From Phenylobacterium sp. (GTDB lineage Bacteria; Pseudomonadota; Alphaproteobacteria; Caulobacterales; Caulobacteraceae), in contig NZ_SCVD01000026.1 in assembly GCF_004297125.1 (NCBI RefSeq), positions 62,001 through 126,000 of the forward strand: DNA of 64,000 nt, written 5' to 3'. Shown here in pieces: positions 1-10,048 of this stretch. Position 1 is the stretch's first letter, and each line of letters opens with the position of its first letter. The notes under the pieces were generated by a model. That model saw only the letters and a list, made by a program, of their open reading frames with translations, was not told where the DNA came from and did not search any database. The position numbers and the translations under genes are program-made.

Positions 1-1890
1 TCTGCGATCGCCCTGATCCGCAACGGCGCACAGGTGACGGGCGGCAACATCGGCGGTCGGGGCTTCGCCCGCATGGACCTGTTCGACGTCGGCCAGATCG
101 AGGTGCTGCGTGGGGCGCAGGGCTCGCTCTACGGCGCGAATGCCGTGGGCGGGGTCATCTCGGTGGCGAGCGAGGCGCCCGGCCGCGAGTTCTCCGCGCA
201 GCTTGAGGGCGGCTACAACTTCAACATGGAGGGGATCAACGCCGTCGGCATCGTGAACCTGCCGCTGAACGACGTGCTCGCCCTGCGGGTCGGCGTCGAT
301 ATCACCGAGGAGTACGGCGGGCGGGTCTACAACACGTTCCGCAAGGAGAATGTCGACGGCGGCGACTACCGTGGCGCCCGCGTGGCGCTGGCCTTCACGC
401 CGGACGACGCCTTCCGCGCCGTCCTGACCCTGGATGTTTCGCGACTGGATGACCCAGTGGGCGCCCAAGTCGACATCTCGCGGCGCAAGTACCCGGCGAT
501 ACCCGAGACCTACGACTATCAGACGCAGACCGAGGCGAACACCAAGCAACGGCTCCGGCAGAACGTCGCCAACGGCAACCTCGTCATCAACGCCGACCTG
601 GGCGCGGTGCAGCTCACCTCCAGCACAAACATCCGATGGCGCGACTCGCTGGCCATCGCCGACGACGACGGCCGATACCCAGGCGCCCCGCTGCTGGCGA
701 ACGGCCAACCGAACATCGCGGGCGGCGCCACGTGCCGCAACAACAACTGCTATTCGACCATCGCCGACCAGGTGAACGTGTTCTACCAGGAGGTCCGGCT
801 CAACGGGACCTGGGGCGCGCTCGACTGGACCGCCGGCGGCGACTTCCGCAAGCTCAGCGACAGCTACATCGTCGTCAGCCTCGGGCGCATGAACGGCGCG
901 GCGCCCGTCCCGGCCTCGTATGCAATCCTGGACAGCGACAACCGAACGGTCGGCGCCTTCGGGACCGGCGCCTACAAGATCACGCCGACGGTGACCATCG
1001 AGGGCAGTCTCCGGTGGACGCAGGACCAGAAGGAGCTGTTCGGCGGCCTGTCCAACGGCGCCCCCATGGTCGGCAGCATCCCGAAGCGCGAACGAACCTT
1101 CGTCAACTGGACCTATGGCGGCTCGCTCAGCTGGCGGCCGACCACCCGCCTCAATCTCTATGCCCGCTTCGCCACCGGCTTCCGCGCGGGCGGGTACAAC
1201 CGCGACTTCGGCACGTCGAACGTCCTGCCGGGCGCCCCGGCGACGCCGCTGGCCTATGACGAGGAGAGCAGCAAGGCCTACGAAGTGGGCGTCAAGTACG
1301 AGATGTCACGCGCCCTGCAGGTGAGCGCCGCTGCGTTCAAGACGGACTACGACGACGTCCTGGTGAGCGACACCGGCACGCGCTTCGCGGCGCAGGGCGG
1401 CGGGCAGTTCATCTATCTGGACAACCTCGGCGACGCGAAGGCCGATGGGGTGGAGATCGAGCTGAACGGCATCCTCGCCCCGCCCGTGATCGGGGGACGG
1501 TTCGTCTACACGCTTTCGGGAACCTGGCTCGACTCGAAGATCCGCTCGCCCATCGGCATCATCGACGGCAACAAGCTGAACGGCGCGCCGGACTTCGCGA
1601 TGACCGCCAACGCCACATGGTCGCGACCGATCGCCGGAAGGATCGAGGGCTTCCTCAACGCCAACTACAAGGGCGAGTGGGACGGCTTCTACAACATCAC
1701 CAATCTGCAGAGCCGGGATCAGAACCGCGATTTGTCCCTGCGCGCCGGCATTCGCCATGGAATGGACTGGGAAGTGGCGCTGAAGGCCTCCAACGTCCTG
1801 AACCAGCGCTACGAGTTCTTCTACGGAACGGGCTTCCTCGCGGCGACGCCGGGGCCGGAGTACATCCTGCAGTTCCGCAGCCGGTTCTAG
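1..1890 (+). CDS. TonB-dependent receptor, 5' truncated by window edge
   Basis: Frame open from base 1; plug motif (IEVLRGAQGSLYGANAVGGVISV) and C-terminal beta-barrel ending in ILQFRSRF. Confidence 0.93.
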   Translation, partial: SAIALIRNGAQVTGGNIGGRGFARMDLFDVGQIEVLRGAQGSLYGANAVGGVISVASEAPGREFSAQLEGGYNFNMEGINAVGIVNLPLNDVLALRVGVDITEEYGGRVYNTFRKENVDGGDYRGARVALAFTPDDAFRAVLTLDVSRLDDPVGAQVDISRRKYPAIPETYDYQTQTEANTKQRLRQNVANGNLVINADLGAVQLTSSTNIRWRDSLAIADDDGRYPGAPLLANGQPNIAGGATCRNNNCYSTIADQVNVFYQEVRLNGTWGALDWTAGGDFRKLSDSYIVVSLGRMNGAAPVPASYAILDSDNRTVGAFGTGAYKITPTVTIEGSLRWTQDQKELFGGLSNGAPMVGSIPKRERTFVNWTYGGSLSWRPTTRLNLYARFATGFRAGGYNRDFGTSNVLPGAPATPLAYDEESSKAYEVGVKYEMSRALQVSAAAFKTDYDDVLVSDTGTRFAAQGGGQFIYLDNLGDAKADGVEIELNGILAPPVIGGRFVYTLSGTWLDSKIRSPIGIIDGNKLNGAPDFAMTANATWSRPIAGRIEGFLNANYKGEWDGFYNITNLQSRDQNRDLSLRAGIRHGMDWEVALKASNVLNQRYEFFYGTGFLAATPGPEYILQFRSRF

Positions 1891-1902
1891 GGGAGGGCGA
1901 CG

Positions 1903-3861
1903 ATGGAGCCTGACCGCTCGGGGCCGCGGATCGATCGGCGGCGGCTACTGGCCGCCGGCGCAAGCCTGCTCGCCCTCGGCGCCGCGCCGCTGGCCCAGGC
2001 CGCCTCCCCGCGTCGACCCGGCGAGTGGCCCGCCTATGGCGCCACCAACGCAGGCACGAAATATTCGCCGCTCGACCAGGTCGACGCCAGCAACGTGGCG
2101 CGGCTGCAGTTGGCCTGGGAGTGGCGCTCGCCGGATGCGGAAGTCCTGGCGGCCAATCCCCAGCTGCGGCCGGGCGAGTTCCAGGCGACCCCCATCATGG
2201 TCGATGGGGTGCTCTATGTGTCCACGGCCATGTGCCAGGTCGTGGCGATCGAGGCGGCGACGGGCCGAACGCTGTGGCGCTTCGATCCCGAGACCTGGCG
2301 GCACGGCCGCTTCACCAGCAAGGGCTTCCAGCATCGCGGCGTGGCCTATTGGGCTGAAGGCCGCGACCGTAGGGTGCTGATCGCTACGGGCGACAACCGG
2401 CTGATCGCGCTGAACGCCGCCACAGGCGCGAAGGTCGCGGGCTTCGGCGTGGACGGCGAGGTCGACCTGGGCCGCGTCGGGCTGCAGCGCAAGCTGGCGG
2501 CCGATCCGGTCGACCTCTTCGGAACCACCTCGCCTCCCATCGTCTGCCGCGACGTGGTCGTGGTCGGCCAGTACATCCACGATCGCGAGGTGATCTCGGA
2601 GATGCCGCCGGGGGACGTCCGCGGCTTCGACGTCCGCACCGGCGCCCTGAAGTGGACCTTCCACACAATTCCGATGAAGGGCGAACCGGGCTACGAGACC
2701 TGGGCGGCGGGCACGGCCGAGCGAAACGGCAACGCCAACATCTGGGCGCCGATGAGCGCCGACGACGAGCTGGGGCTGGTCTATCTGCCGGGCACCTGCC
2801 CGACGAACAACTTCTATGGCGGCCGGCGCGGCGGCGACAATCTCTACGGCAACAGCCTGATCGCCCTGGACGCGACCACTGGAAAACGCCGCTGGCACTA
2901 CCAGTTCGTCCATCACGACGTCTGGGACTACGACCTCCCCTGCGCGCCCAACCTTGTGGACGTCACGGTCGATGGCCGGCGGATCAAGGCGGTGGCCCAG
3001 GCGACGAAGCAAGGCTTCCTGTTCGTCTTCGACCGGCGCACCGGCAAGCCGGTATGGCCGATCGAGGAGCGGCCGGTCCCCCAGAGCACGATCGCTGGCG
3101 AACAGACGTCGCCGACCCAGCCCTTCCCGACACGGCCGAAGCCGTTCGAGCCCCAGGGGATCGGCGAGGCCGACCTGATCGACTTCACGCCGGAGCTCAA
3201 TGCCGAGGCAAAGGCGATTCTCGAGACCTATGTGGGCGGGCCGCTCTATACGCCTTACGGGACCAAACCGACGATCACCCGACCCGCGTGGGTCGGCGGC
3301 GCCAACTGGGGCGGCGCCGCCGTGGACCCCGAGACAGGCGTCATCTTCATTCCGTCGCAATCCTCCATCGCCGCCATGGCGCTGGACCCGGACGGCGAGC
3401 GCAAGGCGGCCGCCAACGAGACCGAAGAGATCGCCGGCAGCGCGCGGGTCGTGACCGGGCCACGCGGCCTGCCCCTGACCAAGCCGCCGTACAGCCGGAT
3501 CACGGCCATCGACCTCAATACGGGCGAGCACCTTTGGAGCCGCCCGAACGGTCCCGGCGCCACCGACTCGCCGGCGCTGGCGCCCTTCAAACTCGGATGG
3601 ATCGGCTCGAACCAGCGGGCCGGACCGCTGGTCACCCGCACGCTTCTGTTCGTTGGGGAAGGCCCCCACGACCCGCGCTACGGCAAGAAGATGCTGCGCG
3701 CCTACGACAAGCGCACCGGCGAGCTGGTCGCGGAGATCGCCCTGCCCGGCTACACCCTCGGCCCGCCGATGACGTGCCTCGCGGGCGGGCGGCAACTGAT
3801 CATTTGCGGCATGGGCTTCCGCAGCGAGCCGCACCGGCTCGTAGCTCTGGCCCTGCCATGA
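1903..3861 (+). CDS. PQQ-dependent dehydrogenase (quinoprotein), Tat-type signal
   Basis: RRRLLAAGASLLALGAAP leader; PQQ beta-propeller repeats (WPAYGATNAGTKYSPLDQ, ATPIMVDGVLYVST, ALDATTGKRRWHYQFVHHDVWDYD). Confidence 0.93.
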   Translation: MEPDRSGPRIDRRRLLAAGASLLALGAAPLAQAASPRRPGEWPAYGATNAGTKYSPLDQVDASNVARLQLAWEWRSPDAEVLAANPQLRPGEFQATPIMVDGVLYVSTAMCQVVAIEAATGRTLWRFDPETWRHGRFTSKGFQHRGVAYWAEGRDRRVLIATGDNRLIALNAATGAKVAGFGVDGEVDLGRVGLQRKLAADPVDLFGTTSPPIVCRDVVVVGQYIHDREVISEMPPGDVRGFDVRTGALKWTFHTIPMKGEPGYETWAAGTAERNGNANIWAPMSADDELGLVYLPGTCPTNNFYGGRRGGDNLYGNSLIALDATTGKRRWHYQFVHHDVWDYDLPCAPNLVDVTVDGRRIKAVAQATKQGFLFVFDRRTGKPVWPIEERPVPQSTIAGEQTSPTQPFPTRPKPFEPQGIGEADLIDFTPELNAEAKAILETYVGGPLYTPYGTKPTITRPAWVGGANWGGAAVDPETGVIFIPSQSSIAAMALDPDGERKAAANETEEIAGSARVVTGPRGLPLTKPPYSRITAIDLNTGEHLWSRPNGPGATDSPALAPFKLGWIGSNQRAGPLVTRTLLFVGEGPHDPRYGKKMLRAYDKRTGELVAEIALPGYTLGPPMTCLAGGRQLIICGMGFRSEPHRLVALALP

Positions 3862-3872
3862 AGGAGGCATTC

Positions 3873-4685
3873 ATGTTGGACGCTCTAAATCGTCGCGCCG
3901 CCCTGGGTTTGGGCGCGGCGGCGCTCGCAGCCGCCGCGGCGACGCCCGCCGCCGCCGTCGGCGCCATGAAACACTACATCCTCATCGACCTGAAGCCGGG
4001 GGTCGACCAGCTGGTCCTCGACCGCTGGTACATGACGTTCCACGCTCCCCAGGTGCGCCGGGCGTTCAAGGCGTGGCAGCGCAACTACGTGTCGTTCCGC
4101 AGCTACCTCCCGCCCGACGAGGCGAAGAAGGCCTATCCCCTGCTCTATGGGCGGATGACTGAAATCCAGTTCGATAGCCTGGCCGATTTCCAGGAGACAC
4201 GGCCGAACAACCTCTACGGCGGCCTTCAATCGTTCACGCCCCCACCGGGCGGCTGGAAGGCGCCGCCTTTCGAGTCCACGACGGCGTCGATCCCGGTGAA
4301 CCCGCAGCATGTCTATGTGAATGGAGACACCCCCCCAAAGGAGAACCCCTACCTCCGCTGGATCATCTTCTTCCGCTATCCGAAGGGTGCGCCCCTGGAG
4401 CAAGGCGACGCCTGGTATCGCGACGTCTACGCCCCGCAGGCCGCCAAGCTGCCGGGCGTGAGGCGCTACGCCAGCTACGAAACGCTCGCCAAAGCGGCGG
4501 AATACCCAAGGGTCGCCGAGTTCTGGTTCGACGACTACGCGGCCTGGAAGGCGGCGTTCCTGACGGCGCCGAAACTGCCCGCGCCGCCGTGGGGCGGCAG
4601 CGGACTCTTCGTGGAGGCGATATCGATGTTCATCGGCGAAAACCCGGACATCGACTTCGTCAACGACCGGCGATCCATCCCCTAG
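3873..4685 (+). CDS. Exported EthD-like / dimeric alpha-beta barrel protein
   Basis: RBS AAGGAGG before ATG at 3873; NRRAALGLGAAALAAAAATPAAA leader; two dabb-like halves. Confidence 0.6.
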   Translation: MLDALNRRAALGLGAAALAAAAATPAAAVGAMKHYILIDLKPGVDQLVLDRWYMTFHAPQVRRAFKAWQRNYVSFRSYLPPDEAKKAYPLLYGRMTEIQFDSLADFQETRPNNLYGGLQSFTPPPGGWKAPPFESTTASIPVNPQHVYVNGDTPPKENPYLRWIIFFRYPKGAPLEQGDAWYRDVYAPQAAKLPGVRRYASYETLAKAAEYPRVAEFWFDDYAAWKAAFLTAPKLPAPPWGGSGLFVEAISMFIGENPDIDFVNDRRSIP

Positions 4686-5368
4686 GCGGGGTCCGGCGGA
4701 CCGCCACGGGCGATGACGGCCTGGGTGACCTCCTGCTGCATGCGAAAGATGATCCGCCGCGCCGCATCCGACGCGGCGTCGGCGTCCCGCGCCTCCAGCC
4801 CCGACGCCAGCCGGCGCCATTCATCGACCGGCCCTACGAAGCCACGCTCGTCCAGGCCCAAAGATGACAGATGCCAGCGGGCCTTGCGGTGGGAGCCCGC
4901 CAGGATCGCCCGTGCGTCGGGACCGGCGTGCCGGCTGATCATGCTGCCGATCTCCACACCCTCCTCGACCCGCCAGGCCGCCGATTGCGACGCGGCGGTC
5001 TCGACGAGGTTGCGGATGCGGGCCACGATCTCGGCGAGGTCGCTGTCGGACGCCCGGAAACAGGCATACCGTGCGGACATCCCGAACAGCGCGGCGCGGA
5101 TCTCGAACTGATCGAAAAGTTCGAAGGCGGTCGGCGACGAGACCCGCGCACCACGGAACTTCTCGACCTGCACCAAACCATCCGCCGCCAGGTGTCGCAG
5201 CGCCTCGCGGATGGTGGCCCGGCTCACGCCCATCGCCTCGGCAAGCGCCACCTCGCGCAACGGCGCACCTGGCGCGCGCTCACCCGCCTGGATCTCGGCG
5301 CGCAGCGCCTGCGCGACGTCCTTCACACGGCTGCGCCCGGAATGAGCGGTCGGAACGGCTATCGTCAT
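4682..5368 (-). CDS. GntR family transcriptional regulator (FCD type)
   Basis: Winged HTH (GAPLREVALAEAMGVSRATIREALRHLAADGLV) followed by an all-helical FCD-like domain. Confidence 0.9.
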   Translation of the reverse strand: MTIAVPTAHSGRSRVKDVAQALRAEIQAGERAPGAPLREVALAEAMGVSRATIREALRHLAADGLVQVEKFRGARVSSPTAFELFDQFEIRAALFGMSARYACFRASDSDLAEIVARIRNLVETAASQSAAWRVEEGVEIGSMISRHAGPDARAILAGSHRKARWHLSSLGLDERGFVGPVDEWRRLASGLEARDADAASDAARRIIFRMQQEVTQAVIARGGPPDPA

Positions 5369-5636
5369 GCAAGTTCAATAGTCGAAGGCAGTAACGGATG
5401 TCGCCCAGATTGTTCAGACATTCTGGGGGATTGCGCGCCGTCGCTCTCCACGGCAGCGCCGCCGTCCGCAGACCGATCACGCCATCACGACAGCACCCTT
5501 GCGGACGGGACCTGCCATACGTCTTTGACGCTGATCCCCTGCCGCTGGAAGCAGTGGCGCACCGCGCTCTGCGCATGCCCTACCTCACCGACGCCTCGGC
5601 TTGGGCGGCCTCGCGCTTGGGTTCCACGCCGGCTGA

Positions 5637-6365
5637 TCAATCCTCGTCGGTCTCCCTGGAACGCCGGTCGCCGTCCCCGTGTTCGTCGTCAGCGCTGCGG
5701 TGACAGCGCGCGCAGTTCTGGATGTTGCGAATGCCTTCCTCGAGGTGCTCGGCTTCCATGCGGGCCTTCTGGTGTTCGTGGCAGCCGTAGCAGGTGTAGG
5801 TGCGGTAGTTTCCTCCGACATGGCAGGTGGAGCACTTCGCGTCATGGGGCGGCGCCAGGCTGAAATACCGGCTGTGTTCGAAGCTCGCGGGCTTCCACGC
5901 CTGAGTGCTGTGGCATTGACCGCAGGACGCGGTGACGCCGCGGTGAAGGTCGTCCTTGGGCGGGCCGTGGCACGTCGCACATCGGCCTCGCACGTCGGGC
6001 TTCAGGAGCGCGTGGTCGAACGCCGGCGCCAGGTTGCGCGTAAGCCTGGGCCGCGGGTGGTCCGTGTGACAGGCCATGCAGTCCCGCTCAAGCAGCGCCT
6101 CGTGGAAGGGCGGCATCCGCGACCAGGCGATCGGCGCGCCCTTCGTCGTGCGGCGGCCGATGTCGGCCACAACGTGGCATTTGACGCAGCGCTCGGGAGC
6201 CGCGCCTCGGAATGCATCGTGACAGGCGAAGCAATCCTGCTGCAGACCTGCGTGCGCCGGTTGGAGGTCCCCCGGACTGACCATCTGGTGAGGAAAAAGG
6301 AAGGCGAGCACCAGGATCGCGGCAAGGACCGTGCTCAGGCCGATCCAGACCCATCTCGGCGTCAT
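5637..6365 (-). CDS. Membrane-anchored multiheme c-type cytochrome (8 CxxCH)
   Basis: N-terminal TM; CFACH, CVKCH, CMACH, CATCH, CGQCH, CSTCH, CYGCH, CARCH; start overlaps the upstream gene's stop. Confidence 0.88.
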   Translation of the reverse strand: MTPRWVWIGLSTVLAAILVLAFLFPHQMVSPGDLQPAHAGLQQDCFACHDAFRGAAPERCVKCHVVADIGRRTTKGAPIAWSRMPPFHEALLERDCMACHTDHPRPRLTRNLAPAFDHALLKPDVRGRCATCHGPPKDDLHRGVTASCGQCHSTQAWKPASFEHSRYFSLAPPHDAKCSTCHVGGNYRTYTCYGCHEHQKARMEAEHLEEGIRNIQNCARCHRSADDEHGDGDRRSRETDED

Positions 6366-6940
6366 TTCCAGCCCCAGAAGATGAAGACGGCGATGATGTG
6401 GGCCAAGGACAGGACGGTGAAGGCGAGCGCGATCGGCAGGTGGATTTTCCGCCACTGCCTGACGATGTCGACGGTCAGGCTGTCCTGGTGGAGGCGCGCC
6501 TTGATCTCCGCATCGGGCAGCCCCTCCTCCTTCAGCTCGGTGCGCGCCGCCTTCAGCCACGCCTGGGCTCGGCGGAGCAGGAACTTGCCCGTCAGCCCGC
6601 TGCCGATGTTGATCAGCATCGCACCGAGGGCGAGCCAGGCCAGGACGCCGTTGAAATGGACGCCGGCATGCACCAGCACGAGCAACGAGCCCGCCCACGC
6701 CAGCCACTCGTGCAGGCGAAGCAGGAGCATAGGGTCGCCACCCTGGATGACACCGCGCTTGCGCAGGGAGTGCCCGAATGAGGCCAGGATCAGGATGACG
6801 CCTGGAATGCCGAGGTAGCGGCCAATCCAGACGGCGTCGAGCAGGTGCAACCCTGCGTCCACGAGGAGCGCCGCGCCGACCAGGGCCATCAGCGACAGGA
6901 AGAACGGCAGCACTTCGCGAAGAAGGAGGTTTGACCTCAT
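6362..6940 (-). CDS. Cytochrome b561-like / b-type membrane protein
   Basis: Multiple TM helices with conserved His; overlaps the multiheme cytochrome gene by 4 nt. Confidence 0.65.
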   Translation of the reverse strand: MRSNLLLREVLPFFLSLMALVGAALLVDAGLHLLDAVWIGRYLGIPGVILILASFGHSLRKRGVIQGGDPMLLLRLHEWLAWAGSLLVLVHAGVHFNGVLAWLALGAMLINIGSGLTGKFLLRRAQAWLKAARTELKEEGLPDAEIKARLHQDSLTVDIVRQWRKIHLPIALAFTVLSLAHIIAVFIFWGWK

Positions 6941-7005
6941 GCGGTCCGTGTCCGGTATCGCCTCGGATAGTCGATGGCATGTCGCACGACGACGGCCCGA
7001 CCAAC

Positions 7006-7019
7006 TTGACTTAGATCAG
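7006..7019 (-). promoter_or_regulatory. FNR/FixK-like box upstream of the cytochrome operon
   Basis: TTGAC-TTAG-ATCAG matches TTGAT-N4-ATCAA at 8 of 10 positions, 66 bp upstream of the 6940 start. Confidence 0.45.
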
Positions 7020-7381
7020 TGTGCGAGAGGCAGCTGGGACAGGGTCGGCCGGCCGTCCAGGACCCCGCGCAGGGCCGATGTGCGCTGATAAGAATCATAT
7101 CGAATCTTTATGCGCAGGCGGCCTAATAGACGCGGTTTCGGCGAACCCGCCCGAGGACCCCATGGCCGAACCCGTCGCACGTCCCACTTCGCCGTCCGAC
7201 CAGCGAGGCAATGGGCCCCCCGTCAAAGCCGCCGCGCACCCACTGCTCGGCTGCGCGGCCGGCTGCGAGCCGTTCCGGCGACACATGAGGTTCGGGCGCA
7301 CCACGTTGGCGGGCCCGCCCCAGAGTCGCAAGCCACGATGACCATCAGCAGCCTGACGCCACCGACGCACGCGAGGCGCCC

Positions 7382-9301
7382 GTGACCGCGGTCGCGCGCG
7401 ACGCCGCCGCGGGGTCCACGGACCGCCGCCGGTTCTGGGGCCTGGCGCTCGGCAGCGTCGGCGTCGTCTTCGGCGACATCGGCACCAGCCCGCTCTATTC
7501 GTTCCGCGAGGCCCTGGGCCAGGCGGGCGGCGTGACCTCCGCCGCCGCCATGGGCGTGGTCTCCCTCGCGCTTTGGGCCCTGATCATCGTGGTCACCGTC
7601 AAGTACGTCCTCTTCCTAATGCGCGCGGACAACAACGGCGAAGGCGGCGTGCTCTCGCTGGCGGCGCTCGCGGAGGCGGCGGTCGGGCGGCGGACCCCGC
7701 TGATCTTCATGCTGGGCGTGACGGGCGCCGCCCTCTTTTACGGCGACGCCATCATCACTCCGGCCATCTCCCTCTTGTCAGCGGTTGAAGGCCTGCGATC
7801 GGTCCCCGCGCTCGGCGAGCGTGTGACCCAGGGGGTGGTGATCGGCGCCAGCCTCGCCATCCTGCTGGTCCTGTTTCTCGTGCAGTCGCGCGGCACGGCC
7901 AAGATGGGCCGCTGGTTCGGGCCGATCTGCCTGGTCTGGTTTGTCGCCATCGCCGGCGTCGGCGTCCCCCACATTCTGGCGGAACCGCGCGTCCTCCTGG
8001 CGATCAGCCCCCACCACGCGGTGGGTTTCCTGCTGAACCACGGTGTCGCCGGCGTGTTCGTGCTGGGGTCGGTCTTCCTAACCGTGACCGGGGCCGAGGC
8101 CCTGTTCGCCGACATGGGCCATTTCGGGCGCTGGCCGATCCAGGCGTCCTGGCTGTTCTTCGTCCTGCCGGCGCTGACGCTCAACTACATGGGCCAGGGC
8201 GCGTTCGCCCTGCACCAGGTGGCGCTTGCGCACGGCGGGGCCATCGCCAACCAGGACTGGTTCTTCCAGATGACGCCCGTGACGCTGCGCGCCCCGATGG
8301 TGGTGCTGGCGACCCTGGCGACCGTGATCGCCAGCCAAGCCGTGATCACCGGCGCGTTCTCACTGACCAACCAGGCGATCCAGCTGGGATACCTGCCGCG
8401 CCTGACCGTGCTCCGCACGTCCGAGACCCAGGCCGGCGAGATTTACATCCCGCAGATCAACCTCCTGCTGGGGCTGGGCGTGGTGCTGCTGATCGGGATA
8501 TTCCACACCTCCAGCGCCATGGCCCACGCCTATGGCCTGGCGGTCACCGGCACCATGGTCGTGACCACCTCGCTGGCCTTCATCGTCGTGACCCGCAAGT
8601 GGAAGTGGCCGCTCTGGGGCGCCCTGGCCCTCATTGGACCGCTGTTCGCCATCGACGCGGTGTTCCTGGGGGCCAACGCGCTGAAGCTGCTCTCCGGCGG
8701 CTTCGTCCCCCTGCTCATCGGCGCGGCCATCGTCTTCCTCATGATCACCTGGGCGCGCGGGACCGCCCTCATCCGCAGCAAGGTGGAGCGCGACAATCCC
8801 CTGGTCGAGGAGATGCTGCCGGCCCTGTCGTCGCGGTCGGCCCACCGGGTGGCTGGAACCGCAGTGTTCCTGACCGCCGACCCCGCGCGCGTGCCAGGGT
8901 CGCTGTTTCACAACCTCAAGCACAACCGCGTCCTGCATCAGAGCAACCTGCTGGTGGCTGTCCGCAGCGCCCAGACGCCGCGCGTGGCGCCCGAGGACCG
9001 CGCCGTCGTCGAGCCGCTGACGCCGGAGTTCACCCGCGTCGTGCTCACCCACGGCTACATGGAGACCCCCAACGTCCCGCTGGCCCTTGCCGCCCTGCGG
9101 GGCCAGGGGATCAAGATGGACATCATGAACACCTCGTTCTTCGTCGGACGCCGCAGCTTTGTCCGCTCCGCCCATTCGCCGCTGCCGTTCGGCATGGGCC
9201 AGCTCTACATCTGGCTGGCACGCAACGCCGCCGACCCGACGGACTTCTTCCACATTCCGCCGGGACGGGTCGTGGAGATGGGGACACAGGTCAGCATCTG
9301 A
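7382..9301 (+). CDS. kup: Kup family potassium uptake protein
   Basis: GSVGVVFGDIGTSPLYSFREAL, 12 TM helices, C-terminal FFVGRRSFV / GRVVEMGTQVSI. Confidence 0.96.
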   Translation: MTAVARDAAAGSTDRRRFWGLALGSVGVVFGDIGTSPLYSFREALGQAGGVTSAAAMGVVSLALWALIIVVTVKYVLFLMRADNNGEGGVLSLAALAEAAVGRRTPLIFMLGVTGAALFYGDAIITPAISLLSAVEGLRSVPALGERVTQGVVIGASLAILLVLFLVQSRGTAKMGRWFGPICLVWFVAIAGVGVPHILAEPRVLLAISPHHAVGFLLNHGVAGVFVLGSVFLTVTGAEALFADMGHFGRWPIQASWLFFVLPALTLNYMGQGAFALHQVALAHGGAIANQDWFFQMTPVTLRAPMVVLATLATVIASQAVITGAFSLTNQAIQLGYLPRLTVLRTSETQAGEIYIPQINLLLGLGVVLLIGIFHTSSAMAHAYGLAVTGTMVVTTSLAFIVVTRKWKWPLWGALALIGPLFAIDAVFLGANALKLLSGGFVPLLIGAAIVFLMITWARGTALIRSKVERDNPLVEEMLPALSSRSAHRVAGTAVFLTADPARVPGSLFHNLKHNRVLHQSNLLVAVRSAQTPRVAPEDRAVVEPLTPEFTRVVLTHGYMETPNVPLALAALRGQGIKMDIMNTSFFVGRRSFVRSAHSPLPFGMGQLYIWLARNAADPTDFFHIPPGRVVEMGTQVSI

Positions 9302-9328
9302 GGCGCCGACGCCGACGGCTCGTGAACG

Positions 9329-10048
9329 TCAGCCCTGGGGCGCGAGCCGGATCATGTCGTCGGTGGCGAAGCGGTAGCCGATGCCCGGCTCGGTGAGGAT
9401 GATCTGCGGCTTGGCCGCGTCGGGCTCGATCTTCTGGCGGAGCTGGCCGATGAACACCCGCAGGTACTGGGTGTCGTCGACGTGGGCGGGTCCCCAGATC
9501 GCGATCAGCAGATCCCGATGCTGCATGACCTTGCCGGCGTTGAGCGCCAGCTTTGCGAGCAGGTCATATTCCTTGGGCGAAAGATGCACGAGCTCCTGGC
9601 CCCGGGTCACCAGGCGGCGGGGAAGATCGATGGTGAGCGGCCCGCTGCTGATGATCGAGGGCGGCGGCTCGGAGGCGTGCGACCGCTGCCGCATCGCCGC
9701 GCGTAGCCTGGCCAGCAGTTCGCCCACCCCGAACGGCTTCTCCACATAGTCGTTGGCCCCAAGATCCAGGGCCTCGATCTTCTCGGTCTCGCGGTCTCGG
9801 GCCGAGAGGATGATGATCGGCTCGTGATAGAATTCCCGCGCCTTGGTCAGCACGTCCTTGCCGTCCATGTCCGGCAGCCCAAGGTCGAGCACGACCGCGT
9901 CGGGCGCGGTGCGGGCGATCTCCCGCAGGCCCTCGGCGCCCGTATCCGCGCGCAGCGGCTCGAACCCGTCGGCCTGCAGGGCGGCGCGTAGAAAGCGGTG
10001 GATCTGCGGCTCGTCGTCGATCACCAGGACGCGGGGATGGATGCTCAT
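9329..10048 (-). CDS. kdpE: Two-component response regulator KdpE
   Basis: REC plus OmpR-type winged helix; overlaps kdpD. Confidence 0.95.
   Translation of the reverse strand: MSIHPRVLVIDDEPQIHRFLRAALQADGFEPLRADTGAEGLREIARTAPDAVVLDLGLPDMDGKDVLTKAREFYHEPIIILSARDRETEKIEALDLGANDYVEKPFGVGELLARLRAAMRQRSHASEPPPSIISSGPLTIDLPRRLVTRGQELVHLSPKEYDLLAKLALNAGKVMQHRDLLIAIWGPAHVDDTQYLRVFIGQLRQKIEPDAAKPQIILTEPGIGYRFATDDMIRLAPQG

Noticed and set aside
1945-3870. 641-aa minus-strand ORF opposite the PQQ dehydrogenase, and similar long antisense ORFs (e.g. 10048..12975, 14042..16384, 38364..40820)
   Set aside because: Shadow ORFs of high-GC genes; Arg/Gly/Ala/His-rich with no domain motifs, while the opposite strand has clear family signatures
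7021-7385. ORFs between the cytochrome operon and kup
   Set aside because: Overlapping multi-frame ORFs with low-complexity Arg/Pro composition; no family motif
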